Notes under the pieces: generated by a model
Databases searched by the model: none
The model's input: only the letters and a program-made list of their open reading frames with translations
What the model was told of the DNA's origin: nothing
Origin: Nitzschia sp. DOCU1
Taxonomy: Eukaryota; Bacillariophyta; Bacillariophyceae; Bacillariales; Bacillariaceae
Length of the DNA: 64,000 nucleotides
Assembly: GCA_951394045.1 (NCBI GenBank)
Contig: OX595996.1
Span: 682,001-746,000, forward strand
Reading direction: 5' to 3'
Part shown: positions 37,793 through 48,973 of the stretch, in pieces
Numbering within the stretch: position 1 is the stretch's first letter
How the letters are laid out: every line of letters starts with the position of its first letter
Position numbers and translations under genes: made by a program

Positions 37793-40700
37793 GATAATGG
37801 GGGGGGAAAGGGCGGAAGCGGAGGGGAAAAAAAGAAAGGGAAAAGGAAAAAAAAGAAGGGAGACGCAAGGATTCCCCACACCGGATTCCCCGCGAAGAAC
37901 ACATGGTCACGGCATGCATACTCCGAATGGACCCGGCCTACGACATTCTCATATATATAGACTTTAATGTAGGATGGGGGCGCGACAGGGGAAAACTTCT
38001 AAGCAAATCAGAACGTCGATAATTATTTCTTTCAATAAGACTGTCTTTACAGCGACGCCTGGCGGCAACGAAAAAGGGCGCGCAGGATTTTGAAAACATC
38101 ATACGTCGGCGCACCTCCGTCGACAAAATGCAGAATTGGCAAACGACGATGAGTCTTGCGATCGGCAAGCGAGTCTTACTAAGGGTAATAGATTATTCAA
38201 GCTATGTAGATACTTTAAATATGGACTATCAAACTTTGCATCGGACAGGGCAGTTGTTGTCATGCGGCGGCTTGCCACGAACAACTGCCCCATCTTCCTT
38301 TCGTTGCAGATATACGGAATATGTGGAACAAAAATAACGAGGACCAACTTTGTAACAACAATTGTCCGGCCTCGGTCGCCAATGTGTCATCATCCCCATC
38401 GGTGGGTAATGAACGAGCCATGATGGGCATGGCACTACTACGGCTTGTGCCAGTGGAATTTGCTGCTGGGTGGGAGCGGGGTGAATTTGCTCAAGGGGAG
38501 GGGAGGGTGGCAGTGCTTGTTGTGCAACCGGTACTTCTTTTTCCTGCAGGGCCAAGCAACAACCAACCAGTGCTTCTTTTTCCTGCGGGGCCAAGCAACG
38601 AGATGCAACGAACGAAGCGCAAGCCGAGCACTTGCACAACTTGGTAGCTGGATCTTGACCGACTGTGGCATTTCGCCTGGCTTGTGCCTCAAAATACTCG
38701 GACAAAAAAACTTCACCATTGTCTTCTTTTGGAACTCGGACATTGCCAAACATCAGGCTAAATCCACACTTTCTTGCAAGCTCGTTCAAGTGATGAAGCA
38801 TGGTGTGATCATAGTAGCGGGGCAAATCAGCAAATCCAGCTGGTCCGCTTGGCCAATTTCCTTTGAGACGCTGCTGGTTAACTTCATACTTCCAACGCTG
38901 CTTGACGTTGTGTTCACAAGTTCCTCCAAGAGTAAGAACATCAGCAAGCCCTCTGTTCATACCGGTATTGGCGTAGTGTGCTGCAAGTTCATGCCACTTT
39001 TCAAGCGCTGTCTCAGGTCTATGGGATCGCCACTTTGAGAGTTGGTGGGAGCTGCGAGGTCCAGCTGGAATCTCATCATAGTATGTCTCGCCTGGAGTAT
39101 CGCCAACAAATCTAGCCTTGTTAAGCTGTTCATGTGCCACCTTTTCTGTATTTTTGGTGAAGACTGGTCGGCCAAGTTCGTCGCAATCATTTTTAAACTC
39201 AACAATCCAACTTGTGAGGCGGGCTGTGATGACTGCACCGGGCAAAATGTTTTTTCGCAGATATTCACCGCATCGCTCTTTCCATCGCTTTGAGTGCCGG
39301 AGGTCACGAACTTCATCGTCGGTGTATTTGTGATTGTCCTTTGAAAATAATCCACTCTTGAGAGCATGGAGCAACCCAGCCTCGTCCTTGTATTCATACG
39401 AATATACGGCATTCTTCAGGGCAACAAGACACTTCCAGTATACGCCGCTTTTAGAATCAAGAGTGTCAATTATCCGATGGAGAAAGTGATAAAGTCCGAG
39501 CTTGAAGTCGATGTCACCAAATATCCGCCTCCAGAATGCATCATTGTGAGGGCAAGTGTCGGTATATACTTCGCTTGGTGAGAACTCTGCTCGTTTCTGG
39601 CAGCTTTCGAGCATGAGGTGGGAAATCTCGTTTGCTCCTGTCGATGGAACAATAGCTAAAGTCACAATCTCTTTTGTCGACCCCTTGCACGCCGTGAACA
39701 GAGCCTTTCCACCCGGCACATTGAAGTTTTTCACTGTGGCGAACGTGTGGTCAAACGCCACCTTATCTCCTTTTTTCAACGTCACACTCTGCAGCTCCCG
39801 TTTGAAACGATCATAATGGGAGTATCCATACGGTGTCAGGGGACTTCGTTGGGCTGCTTCATAGTATTGTCGAATGGCAGTGCCAGCCGGGGGCACCATT
39901 GAGCCATGGAATTCCTCGTATGAAATGAAAGGGATTTTTGGTGACCTTGCAAAGTATGTGCGTGCCACTCTTGTGAATGTCTTTCCCATATTGGTGTACA
40001 TCGTTTCACTCACCATTTTCCCATTGGCGTAAGTCTTCATGAGGGCTTCCAAATAGTCGGTCAACTCTTCATTAAACTGGAACTGGTGTGCAATTGGGGA
40101 CGCATATATCGGACTGACAGGGTATGCTGCTGCCACATCAGGATCCAGGAGGGATAGGAGACGGCCATCATTTGCAGAGTAGCATGTCTTGCATGCATTG
40201 CACCGGTACCTCATGACGATGCACCACATTGGGCGTCCAGTAGTAAACACCGGGAAGAGCGTCTGATTTTTTGAAAAGTTCGTCCTGTCATGAACTAGAA
40301 AAGTATTTGCACCACTTGCAAGCTTGCAGTTGTAGCACAATAGTTTAGCAGAGGGATAGGCAACCTTCCAGTCGATGTGCAAGATGGAAGTGCCTTCAAG
40401 AGCATGGTAGTAAGGGCTGGGGTCGTCATTCTGCTCGTTGACTTCTTTTGGAAATTTGAATTCCAACGAACCAGGTTGGAAGAAGTGGCGATAGGTCTCC
40501 ATCGCTTCAAGTGCCTTGATTGTCTCAGGGACAGGAATGCTAGTGTCTGCCGGCTTCTTGTGCTCGATGACGGAGCAAATGTAGTCGGCAAGCAGCCCAA
40601 CTGCTGGTGGGTATTTCTTAGCACTAAGCCACTGATATTCTTCGCCCTTCTTGAATTTACTAATCCTAGAATCGACTTCGCGGCGAAGATTTGTGGGATT

Positions 40701-41519
40701 TGCAAGACTCTTTGCCATACGCAATGGTGAAGAATGAACCATCTTTCGCCCTGTTTCTCTTTTTGCAAAGAAGCCACAGAATCCACTAGTAGTGCGATTA
40801 CTACCTGTACTGGTACTGGCGACGGCAGCACGATTTAGCTGTAGATTGCGGGCTGCTTCTCGTTCCACAAACACAGTTTGCTCCGAAAGTCCCTTCGTCC
40901 TGCGATTCTTTGAACACAGCCTGTGGTGCGGCCGCTTTGGGATACGTAGTTTTGGCTTGGAATCAAGGCGTGCATTGAACGCCTTCGTCTTACAAATGAT
41001 GCAGTGGAGAACTGGATCAAAGGCCAATCCACCATCAATTGCGTATTGCCGCCCGTGTTTTGCTTTGAACCGTGATGCTTTTTTCCTTGCCTTGGCATTC
41101 GCACCAATTCGTTTCTGCGATTGGATGCCCATTGTCGCTGCCGCAGTTACTACAGTGTTGTCGATAGCAGTAGTAGCTGCAGCAACACCATTTTGTGAAA
41201 GAGGAAGCCGTGGTGGCCTCAGGTAAGGGTTGATGATGCATCTTGTTGAAGTAGTAGCCGCTGTCATCATCTCGTTCATTACGGAATCTCAATCAATGTG
41301 ACAGTCGCAATGGGAAATGGGTGCATTTGTTTTCGTTGTGGGCACCCTTTTGTGGAGGGAAAAGCATGCCTTGCTCGACTTTGAATCTATGTATGAATTT
41401 AATTGTGTCGTGTTAATATTTGAAGGTCTTCCGATTAGGCACGAGGACACTATTAAGACACCATTAATATGAAATGATTGGCTGGAACTTCTGCCAGAAT
41501 ACTTTACATCCCTGAGGCA
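37793..41519. repeat. Array unit 1
   Basis: First of four identical-looking units. Its left neighbour is unique sequence. The purine-rich tract occupies about 37797-37865 and a TATATATA run lies at about 37951-37958 (plus strand). The only long gene is the transposase. Confidence 0.85.
38229..41279 (-). CDS. DUF6729-type DDE transposase, copy 1
   Basis: 1,016 residues, no intron, ATG at 41279. The N-terminus has a Cys/His cluster (HCIICK 92-97, then HHRLCSKNRRTKG 118-130). LCYNCKL (C315, C318) and YRCNACKTCYSANDGRLLSLLDPDVAAAYPV (C360, C363) fit the DUF6729 pattern of algal and animal transposases. The likely catalytic residues are D510 (KVAFDHTF), D574 (EVYTDTCPHND) and E760 (ETALEKWH), the last in the equivalent of the LExFH motif, followed by GTCEHNVKQRWKYE. 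The C-terminus is Pro/Gln-rich with a short duplication (CLAPQEKEALVG / CLALQEKEVPV) and a final cluster (CCYKVGPRYFC...HDNNCPVRC). Expected role: cut-and-paste DNA transposition. The frame is intact, so it could be active. The residue assignment is my inference from motifs. Confidence 0.78.
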   Translation of the reverse strand: MNEMMTAATTSTRCIINPYLRPPRLPLSQNGVAAATTAIDNTVVTAAATMGIQSQKRIGANAKARKKASRFKAKHGRQYAIDGGLAFDPVLHCIICKTKAFNARLDSKPKLRIPKRPHHRLCSKNRRTKGLSEQTVFVEREAARNLQLNRAAVASTSTGSNRTTSGFCGFFAKRETGRKMVHSSPLRMAKSLANPTNLRREVDSRISKFKKGEEYQWLSAKKYPPAVGLLADYICSVIEHKKPADTSIPVPETIKALEAMETYRHFFQPGSLEFKFPKEVNEQNDDPSPYYHALEGTSILHIDWKVAYPSAKLLCYNCKLASGANTFLVHDRTNFSKNQTLFPVFTTGRPMWCIVMRYRCNACKTCYSANDGRLLSLLDPDVAAAYPVSPIYASPIAHQFQFNEELTDYLEALMKTYANGKMVSETMYTNMGKTFTRVARTYFARSPKIPFISYEEFHGSMVPPAGTAIRQYYEAAQRSPLTPYGYSHYDRFKRELQSVTLKKGDKVAFDHTFATVKNFNVPGGKALFTACKGSTKEIVTLAIVPSTGANEISHLMLESCQKRAEFSPSEVYTDTCPHNDAFWRRIFGDIDFKLGLYHFLHRIIDTLDSKSGVYWKCLVALKNAVYSYEYKDEAGLLHALKSGLFSKDNHKYTDDEVRDLRHSKRWKERCGEYLRKNILPGAVITARLTSWIVEFKNDCDELGRPVFTKNTEKVAHEQLNKARFVGDTPGETYYDEIPAGPRSSHQLSKWRSHRPETALEKWHELAAHYANTGMNRGLADVLTLGGTCEHNVKQRWKYEVNQQRLKGNWPSGPAGFADLPRYYDHTMLHHLNELARKCGFSLMFGNVRVPKEDNGEVFLSEYFEAQARRNATVGQDPATKLCKCSACASFVASRCLAPQEKEALVGCCLALQEKEVPVAQQALPPSPPLEQIHPAPTQQQIPLAQAVVVPCPSWLVHYPPMGMMTHWRPRPDNCCYKVGPRYFCSTYSVYLQRKEDGAVVRGKPPHDNNCPVRCKV

Positions 41520-44500
41520 GATAATGGGGGGGGAAAGGGCGGAAGCGGAGGGGAAAAAAAGAAAGGGAAAAGGAAAAAAAAGAAGGGAGACGCAAGGATT
41601 CCCCACACCGGATTCCCCGCGAAGAACACATGGTCACGGCATGCATACTCCGAATGGACCCGGCCTACGACATTCTCATATATATAGACTTTAATGTAGG
41701 ATGGGGGCGCGACAGGGGAAAACTTCTAAGCAAATCAGAACGTCGATAATTATTTCTTTCAATAAGACTGTCTTTACAGCGACGCCTGGCGGCAACGAAA
41801 AAGGGCGCGCAGGATTTTGAAAACATCATACGTCGGCGCACCTCCGTCGACAAAATGCAGAATTGGCAAACGACGATGAGTCTTGCGATCGGCAAGCGAG
41901 TCTTACTAAGGGTAATAGATTATTCAAGCTATGTAGATACTTTAAATATGGACTATCAAACTTTGCATCGGACAGGGCAGTTGTTGTCATGCGGCGGCTT
42001 GCCACGAACAACTGCCCCATCTTCCTTTCGTTGCAGATATACGGAATATGTGGAACAAAAATAACGAGGACCAACTTTGTAACAACAATTGTCCGGCCTC
42101 GGTCGCCAATGTGTCATCATCCCCATCGGTGGGTAATGAACGAGCCATGATGGGCATGGCACTACTACGGCTTGTGCCAGTGGAATTTGCTGCTGGGTGG
42201 GAGCGGGGTGAATTTGCTCAAGGGGAGGGGAGGGTGGCAGTGCTTGTTGTGCAACCGGTACTTCTTTTTCCTGCAGGGCCAAGCAACAACCAACCAGTGC
42301 TTCTTTTTCCTGCGGGGCCAAGCAACGAGATGCAACGAACGAAGCGCAAGCCGAGCACTTGCACAACTTGGTAGCTGGATCTTGACCGACTGTGGCATTT
42401 CGCCTGGCTTGTGCCTCAAAATACTCGGACAAAAAAACTTCACCATTGTCTTCTTTTGGAACTCGGACATTGCCAAACATCAGGCTAAATCCACACTTTC
42501 TTGCAAGCTCGTTCAAGTGATGAAGCATGGTGTGATCATAGTAGCGGGGCAAATCAGCAAATCCAGCTGGTCCGCTTGGCCAATTTCCTTTGAGACGCTG
42601 CTGGTTAACTTCATACTTCCAACGCTGCTTGACGTTGTGTTCACAAGTTCCTCCAAGAGTAAGAACATCAGCAAGCCCTCTGTTCATACCGGTATTGGCG
42701 TAGTGTGCTGCAAGTTCATGCCACTTTTCAAGCGCTGTCTCAGGTCTATGGGATCGCCACTTTGAGAGTTGGTGGGAGCTGCGAGGTCCAGCTGGAATCT
42801 CATCATAGTATGTCTCGCCTGGAGTATCGCCAACAAATCTAGCCTTGTTAAGCTGTTCATGTGCCACCTTTTCTGTATTTTTGGTGAAGACTGGTCGGCC
42901 AAGTTCGTCGCAATCATTTTTAAACTCAACAATCCAACTTGTGAGGCGGGCTGTGATGACTGCACCGGGCAAAATGTTTTTTCGCAGATATTCACCGCAT
43001 CGCTCTTTCCATCGCTTTGAGTGCCGGAGGTCACGAACTTCATCGTCGGTGTATTTGTGATTGTCCTTTGAAAATAATCCACTCTTGAGAGCATGGAGCA
43101 ACCCAGCCTCGTCCTTGTATTCATACGAATATACGGCATTCTTCAGGGCAACAAGACACTTCCAGTATACGCCGCTTTTAGAATCAAGAGTGTCAATTAT
43201 CCGATGGAGAAAGTGATAAAGTCCGAGCTTGAAGTCGATGTCACCAAATATCCGCCTCCAGAATGCATCATTGTGAGGGCAAGTGTCGGTATATACTTCG
43301 CTTGGTGAGAACTCTGCTCGTTTCTGGCAGCTTTCGAGCATGAGGTGGGAAATCTCGTTTGCTCCTGTCGATGGAACAATAGCTAAAGTCACAATCTCTT
43401 TTGTCGACCCCTTGCACGCCGTGAACAGAGCCTTTCCACCCGGCACATTGAAGTTTTTCACTGTGGCGAACGTGTGGTCAAACGCCACCTTATCTCCTTT
43501 TTTCAACGTCACACTCTGCAGCTCCCGTTTGAAACGATCATAATGGGAGTATCCATACGGTGTCAGGGGACTTCGTTGGGCTGCTTCATAGTATTGTCGA
43601 ATGGCAGTGCCAGCCGGGGGCACCATTGAGCCATGGAATTCCTCGTATGAAATGAAAGGGATTTTTGGTGACCTTGCAAAGTATGTGCGTGCCACTCTTG
43701 TGAATGTCTTTCCCATATTGGTGTACATCGTTTCACTCACCATTTTCCCATTGGCGTAAGTCTTCATGAGGGCTTCCAAATAGTCGGTCAACTCTTCATT
43801 AAACTGGAACTGGTGTGCAATTGGGGACGCATATATCGGACTGACAGGGTATGCTGCTGCCACATCAGGATCCAGGAGGGATAGGAGACGGCCATCATTT
43901 GCAGAGTAGCATGTCTTGCATGCATTGCACCGGTACCTCATGACGATGCACCACATTGGGCGTCCAGTAGTAAACACCGGGAAGAGCGTCTGATTTTTTG
44001 AAAAGTTCGTCCTGTCATGAACTAGAAAAGTATTTGCACCACTTGCAAGCTTGCAGTTGTAGCACAATAGTTTAGCAGAGGGATAGGCAACCTTCCAGTC
44101 GATGTGCAAGATGGAAGTGCCTTCAAGAGCATGGTAGTAAGGGCTGGGGTCGTCATTCTGCTCGTTGACTTCTTTTGGAAATTTGAATTCCAACGAACCA
44201 GGTTGGAAGAAGTGGCGATAGGTCTCCATCGCTTCAAGTGCCTTGATTGTCTCAGGGACAGGAATGCTAGTGTCTGCCGGCTTCTTGTGCTCGATGACGG
44301 AGCAAATGTAGTCGGCAAGCAGCCCAACTGCTGGTGGGTATTTCTTAGCACTAAGCCACTGATATTCTTCGCCCTTCTTGAATTTACTAATCCTAGAATC
44401 GACTTCGCGGCGAAGATTTGTGGGATTTGCAAGACTCTTTGCCATACGCAATGGTGAAGAATGAACCATCTTTCGCCCTGTTTCTCTTTTTGCAAAGAAG

Positions 44501-45246
44501 CCACAGAATCCACTAGTAGTGCGATTACTACCTGTACTGGTACTGGCGACGGCAGCACGATTTAGCTGTAGATTGCGGGCTGCTTCTCGTTCCACAAACA
44601 CAGTTTGCTCCGAAAGTCCCTTCGTCCTGCGATTCTTTGAACACAGCCTGTGGTGCGGCCGCTTTGGGATACGTAGTTTTGGCTTGGAATCAAGGCGTGC
44701 ATTGAACGCCTTCGTCTTACAAATGATGCAGTGGAGAACTGGATCAAAGGCCAATCCACCATCAATTGCGTATTGCCGCCCGTGTTTTGCTTTGAACCGT
44801 GATGCTTTTTTCCTTGCCTTGGCATTCGCACCAATTCGTTTCTGCGATTGGATGCCCATTGTCGCTGCCGCAGTTACTACAGTGTTGTCGATAGCAGTAG
44901 TAGCTGCAGCAACACCATTTTGTGAAAGAGGAAGCCGTGGTGGCCTCAGGTAAGGGTTGATGATGCATCTTGTTGAAGTAGTAGCCGCTGTCATCATCTC
45001 GTTCATTACGGAATCTCAATCAATGTGACAGTCGCAATGGGAAATGGGTGCATTTGTTTTCGTTGTGGGCACCCTTTTGTGGAGGGAAAAGCATGCCTTG
45101 CTCGACTTTGAATCTATGTATGAATTTAATTGTGTCGTGTTAATATTTGAAGGTCTTCCGATTAGGCACGAGGACACTATTAAGACACCATTAATATGAA
45201 ATGATTGGCTGGAACTTCTGCCAGAATACTTTACATCCCTGAGGCA
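41520..45246. repeat. Array unit 2
   Basis: Second unit. The junction with unit 1 reads CCCTGAGGCA-GATAATGG, with a single CTGAGGC and no extra bases. Confidence 0.85.
41956..45006 (-). CDS. DUF6729-type DDE transposase, copy 2
   Basis: The encoded protein has the same 1,016 residues as copy 1, with the proposed D510, D574 and E760 and all Cys clusters kept. Its upstream region is the 240-base unit end followed by the purine-rich start of unit 3, so it does not share the host-flank promoter available to copy 4. Confidence 0.78.
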   Translation of the reverse strand: MNEMMTAATTSTRCIINPYLRPPRLPLSQNGVAAATTAIDNTVVTAAATMGIQSQKRIGANAKARKKASRFKAKHGRQYAIDGGLAFDPVLHCIICKTKAFNARLDSKPKLRIPKRPHHRLCSKNRRTKGLSEQTVFVEREAARNLQLNRAAVASTSTGSNRTTSGFCGFFAKRETGRKMVHSSPLRMAKSLANPTNLRREVDSRISKFKKGEEYQWLSAKKYPPAVGLLADYICSVIEHKKPADTSIPVPETIKALEAMETYRHFFQPGSLEFKFPKEVNEQNDDPSPYYHALEGTSILHIDWKVAYPSAKLLCYNCKLASGANTFLVHDRTNFSKNQTLFPVFTTGRPMWCIVMRYRCNACKTCYSANDGRLLSLLDPDVAAAYPVSPIYASPIAHQFQFNEELTDYLEALMKTYANGKMVSETMYTNMGKTFTRVARTYFARSPKIPFISYEEFHGSMVPPAGTAIRQYYEAAQRSPLTPYGYSHYDRFKRELQSVTLKKGDKVAFDHTFATVKNFNVPGGKALFTACKGSTKEIVTLAIVPSTGANEISHLMLESCQKRAEFSPSEVYTDTCPHNDAFWRRIFGDIDFKLGLYHFLHRIIDTLDSKSGVYWKCLVALKNAVYSYEYKDEAGLLHALKSGLFSKDNHKYTDDEVRDLRHSKRWKERCGEYLRKNILPGAVITARLTSWIVEFKNDCDELGRPVFTKNTEKVAHEQLNKARFVGDTPGETYYDEIPAGPRSSHQLSKWRSHRPETALEKWHELAAHYANTGMNRGLADVLTLGGTCEHNVKQRWKYEVNQQRLKGNWPSGPAGFADLPRYYDHTMLHHLNELARKCGFSLMFGNVRVPKEDNGEVFLSEYFEAQARRNATVGQDPATKLCKCSACASFVASRCLAPQEKEALVGCCLALQEKEVPVAQQALPPSPPLEQIHPAPTQQQIPLAQAVVVPCPSWLVHYPPMGMMTHWRPRPDNCCYKVGPRYFCSTYSVYLQRKEDGAVVRGKPPHDNNCPVRCKV

Positions 45247-48200
45247 GATAATGGGGGGGGAAAGGGCGGAAGCGGAGGGGAAAAAAAGAAAGGGAAAAGG
45301 AAAAAAAAGAAGGGAGACGCAAGGATTCCCCACACCGGATTCCCCGCGAAGAACACATGGTCACGGCATGCATACTCCGAATGGACCCGGCCTACGACAT
45401 TCTCATATATATAGACTTTAATGTAGGATGGGGGCGCGACAGGGGAAAACTTCTAAGCAAATCAGAACGTCGATAATTATTTCTTTCAATAAGACTGTCT
45501 TTACAGCGACGCCTGGCGGCAACGAAAAAGGGCGCGCAGGATTTTGAAAACATCATACGTCGGCGCACCTCCGTCGACAAAATGCAGAATTGGCAAACGA
45601 CGATGAGTCTTGCGATCGGCAAGCGAGTCTTACTAAGGGTAATAGATTATTCAAGCTATGTAGATACTTTAAATATGGACTATCAAACTTTGCATCGGAC
45701 AGGGCAGTTGTTGTCATGCGGCGGCTTGCCACGAACAACTGCCCCATCTTCCTTTCGTTGCAGATATACGGAATATGTGGAACAAAAATAACGAGGACCA
45801 ACTTTGTAACAACAATTGTCCGGCCTCGGTCGCCAATGTGTCATCATCCCCATCGGTGGGTAATGAACGAGCCATGATGGGCATGGCACTACTACGGCTT
45901 GTGCCAGTGGAATTTGCTGCTGGGTGGGAGCGGGGTGAATTTGCTCAAGGGGAGGGGAGGGTGGCAGTGCTTGTTGTGCAACCGGTACTTCTTTTTCCTG
46001 CAGGGCCAAGCAACAACCAACCAGTGCTTCTTTTTCCTGCGGGGCCAAGCAACGAGATGCAACGAACGAAGCGCAAGCCGAGCACTTGCACAACTTGGTA
46101 GCTGGATCTTGACCGACTGTGGCATTTCGCCTGGCTTGTGCCTCAAAATACTCGGACAAAAAAACTTCACCATTGTCTTCTTTTGGAACTCGGACATTGC
46201 CAAACATCAGGCTAAATCCACACTTTCTTGCAAGCTCGTTCAAGTGATGAAGCATGGTGTGATCATAGTAGCGGGGCAAATCAGCAAATCCAGCTGGTCC
46301 GCTTGGCCAATTTCCTTTGAGACGCTGCTGGTTAACTTCATACTTCCAACGCTGCTTGACGTTGTGTTCACAAGTTCCTCCAAGAGTAAGAACATCAGCA
46401 AGCCCTCTGTTCATACCGGTATTGGCGTAGTGTGCTGCAAGTTCATGCCACTTTTCAAGCGCTGTCTCAGGTCTATGGGATCGCCACTTTGAGAGTTGGT
46501 GGGAGCTGCGAGGTCCAGCTGGAATCTCATCATAGTATGTCTCGCCTGGAGTATCGCCAACAAATCTAGCCTTGTTAAGCTGTTCATGTGCCACCTTTTC
46601 TGTATTTTTGGTGAAGACTGGTCGGCCAAGTTCGTCGCAATCATTTTTAAACTCAACAATCCAACTTGTGAGGCGGGCTGTGATGACTGCACCGGGCAAA
46701 ATGTTTTTTCGCAGATATTCACCGCATCGCTCTTTCCATCGCTTTGAGTGCCGGAGGTCACGAACTTCATCGTCGGTGTATTTGTGATTGTCCTTTGAAA
46801 ATAATCCACTCTTGAGAGCATGGAGCAACCCAGCCTCGTCCTTGTATTCATACGAATATACGGCATTCTTCAGGGCAACAAGACACTTCCAGTATACGCC
46901 GCTTTTAGAATCAAGAGTGTCAATTATCCGATGGAGAAAGTGATAAAGTCCGAGCTTGAAGTCGATGTCACCAAATATCCGCCTCCAGAATGCATCATTG
47001 TGAGGGCAAGTGTCGGTATATACTTCGCTTGGTGAGAACTCTGCTCGTTTCTGGCAGCTTTCGAGCATGAGGTGGGAAATCTCGTTTGCTCCTGTCGATG
47101 GAACAATAGCTAAAGTCACAATCTCTTTTGTCGACCCCTTGCACGCCGTGAACAGAGCCTTTCCACCCGGCACATTGAAGTTTTTCACTGTGGCGAACGT
47201 GTGGTCAAACGCCACCTTATCTCCTTTTTTCAACGTCACACTCTGCAGCTCCCGTTTGAAACGATCATAATGGGAGTATCCATACGGTGTCAGGGGACTT
47301 CGTTGGGCTGCTTCATAGTATTGTCGAATGGCAGTGCCAGCCGGGGGCACCATTGAGCCATGGAATTCCTCGTATGAAATGAAAGGGATTTTTGGTGACC
47401 TTGCAAAGTATGTGCGTGCCACTCTTGTGAATGTCTTTCCCATATTGGTGTACATCGTTTCACTCACCATTTTCCCATTGGCGTAAGTCTTCATGAGGGC
47501 TTCCAAATAGTCGGTCAACTCTTCATTAAACTGGAACTGGTGTGCAATTGGGGACGCATATATCGGACTGACAGGGTATGCTGCTGCCACATCAGGATCC
47601 AGGAGGGATAGGAGACGGCCATCATTTGCAGAGTAGCATGTCTTGCATGCATTGCACCGGTACCTCATGACGATGCACCACATTGGGCGTCCAGTAGTAA
47701 ACACCGGGAAGAGCGTCTGATTTTTTGAAAAGTTCGTCCTGTCATGAACTAGAAAAGTATTTGCACCACTTGCAAGCTTGCAGTTGTAGCACAATAGTTT
47801 AGCAGAGGGATAGGCAACCTTCCAGTCGATGTGCAAGATGGAAGTGCCTTCAAGAGCATGGTAGTAAGGGCTGGGGTCGTCATTCTGCTCGTTGACTTCT
47901 TTTGGAAATTTGAATTCCAACGAACCAGGTTGGAAGAAGTGGCGATAGGTCTCCATCGCTTCAAGTGCCTTGATTGTCTCAGGGACAGGAATGCTAGTGT
48001 CTGCCGGCTTCTTGTGCTCGATGACGGAGCAAATGTAGTCGGCAAGCAGCCCAACTGCTGGTGGGTATTTCTTAGCACTAAGCCACTGATATTCTTCGCC
48101 CTTCTTGAATTTACTAATCCTAGAATCGACTTCGCGGCGAAGATTTGTGGGATTTGCAAGACTCTTTGCCATACGCAATGGTGAAGAATGAACCATCTTT

Positions 48201-48973
48201 CGCCCTGTTTCTCTTTTTGCAAAGAAGCCACAGAATCCACTAGTAGTGCGATTACTACCTGTACTGGTACTGGCGACGGCAGCACGATTTAGCTGTAGAT
48301 TGCGGGCTGCTTCTCGTTCCACAAACACAGTTTGCTCCGAAAGTCCCTTCGTCCTGCGATTCTTTGAACACAGCCTGTGGTGCGGCCGCTTTGGGATACG
48401 TAGTTTTGGCTTGGAATCAAGGCGTGCATTGAACGCCTTCGTCTTACAAATGATGCAGTGGAGAACTGGATCAAAGGCCAATCCACCATCAATTGCGTAT
48501 TGCCGCCCGTGTTTTGCTTTGAACCGTGATGCTTTTTTCCTTGCCTTGGCATTCGCACCAATTCGTTTCTGCGATTGGATGCCCATTGTCGCTGCCGCAG
48601 TTACTACAGTGTTGTCGATAGCAGTAGTAGCTGCAGCAACACCATTTTGTGAAAGAGGAAGCCGTGGTGGCCTCAGGTAAGGGTTGATGATGCATCTTGT
48701 TGAAGTAGTAGCCGCTGTCATCATCTCGTTCATTACGGAATCTCAATCAATGTGACAGTCGCAATGGGAAATGGGTGCATTTGTTTTCGTTGTGGGCACC
48801 CTTTTGTGGAGGGAAAAGCATGCCTTGCTCGACTTTGAATCTATGTATGAATTTAATTGTGTCGTGTTAATATTTGAAGGTCTTCCGATTAGGCACGAGG
48901 ACACTATTAAGACACCATTAATATGAAATGATTGGCTGGAACTTCTGCCAGAATACTTTACATCCCTGAGGCA
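45247..48973. repeat. Array unit 3
   Basis: Third unit, with the same junction sequence as units 1/2 and 2/3. Confidence 0.85.
45683..48733 (-). CDS. DUF6729-type DDE transposase, copy 3
   Basis: Same 1,016-residue protein as copies 1, 2 and 4; frame intact. The absence of any difference between copies implies a very recent amplification, ongoing homogenisation, or a collapsed or over-expanded assembly. Confidence 0.78.
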   Translation of the reverse strand: MNEMMTAATTSTRCIINPYLRPPRLPLSQNGVAAATTAIDNTVVTAAATMGIQSQKRIGANAKARKKASRFKAKHGRQYAIDGGLAFDPVLHCIICKTKAFNARLDSKPKLRIPKRPHHRLCSKNRRTKGLSEQTVFVEREAARNLQLNRAAVASTSTGSNRTTSGFCGFFAKRETGRKMVHSSPLRMAKSLANPTNLRREVDSRISKFKKGEEYQWLSAKKYPPAVGLLADYICSVIEHKKPADTSIPVPETIKALEAMETYRHFFQPGSLEFKFPKEVNEQNDDPSPYYHALEGTSILHIDWKVAYPSAKLLCYNCKLASGANTFLVHDRTNFSKNQTLFPVFTTGRPMWCIVMRYRCNACKTCYSANDGRLLSLLDPDVAAAYPVSPIYASPIAHQFQFNEELTDYLEALMKTYANGKMVSETMYTNMGKTFTRVARTYFARSPKIPFISYEEFHGSMVPPAGTAIRQYYEAAQRSPLTPYGYSHYDRFKRELQSVTLKKGDKVAFDHTFATVKNFNVPGGKALFTACKGSTKEIVTLAIVPSTGANEISHLMLESCQKRAEFSPSEVYTDTCPHNDAFWRRIFGDIDFKLGLYHFLHRIIDTLDSKSGVYWKCLVALKNAVYSYEYKDEAGLLHALKSGLFSKDNHKYTDDEVRDLRHSKRWKERCGEYLRKNILPGAVITARLTSWIVEFKNDCDELGRPVFTKNTEKVAHEQLNKARFVGDTPGETYYDEIPAGPRSSHQLSKWRSHRPETALEKWHELAAHYANTGMNRGLADVLTLGGTCEHNVKQRWKYEVNQQRLKGNWPSGPAGFADLPRYYDHTMLHHLNELARKCGFSLMFGNVRVPKEDNGEVFLSEYFEAQARRNATVGQDPATKLCKCSACASFVASRCLAPQEKEALVGCCLALQEKEVPVAQQALPPSPPLEQIHPAPTQQQIPLAQAVVVPCPSWLVHYPPMGMMTHWRPRPDNCCYKVGPRYFCSTYSVYLQRKEDGAVVRGKPPHDNNCPVRCKV

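Noticed and set aside
38445..39038. A 197-residue plus-strand open frame inside each array unit, antisense to the transposase
   Set aside because: It has no recognisable domain, lies opposite conserved transposase coding sequence, and repeats only because the units repeat.
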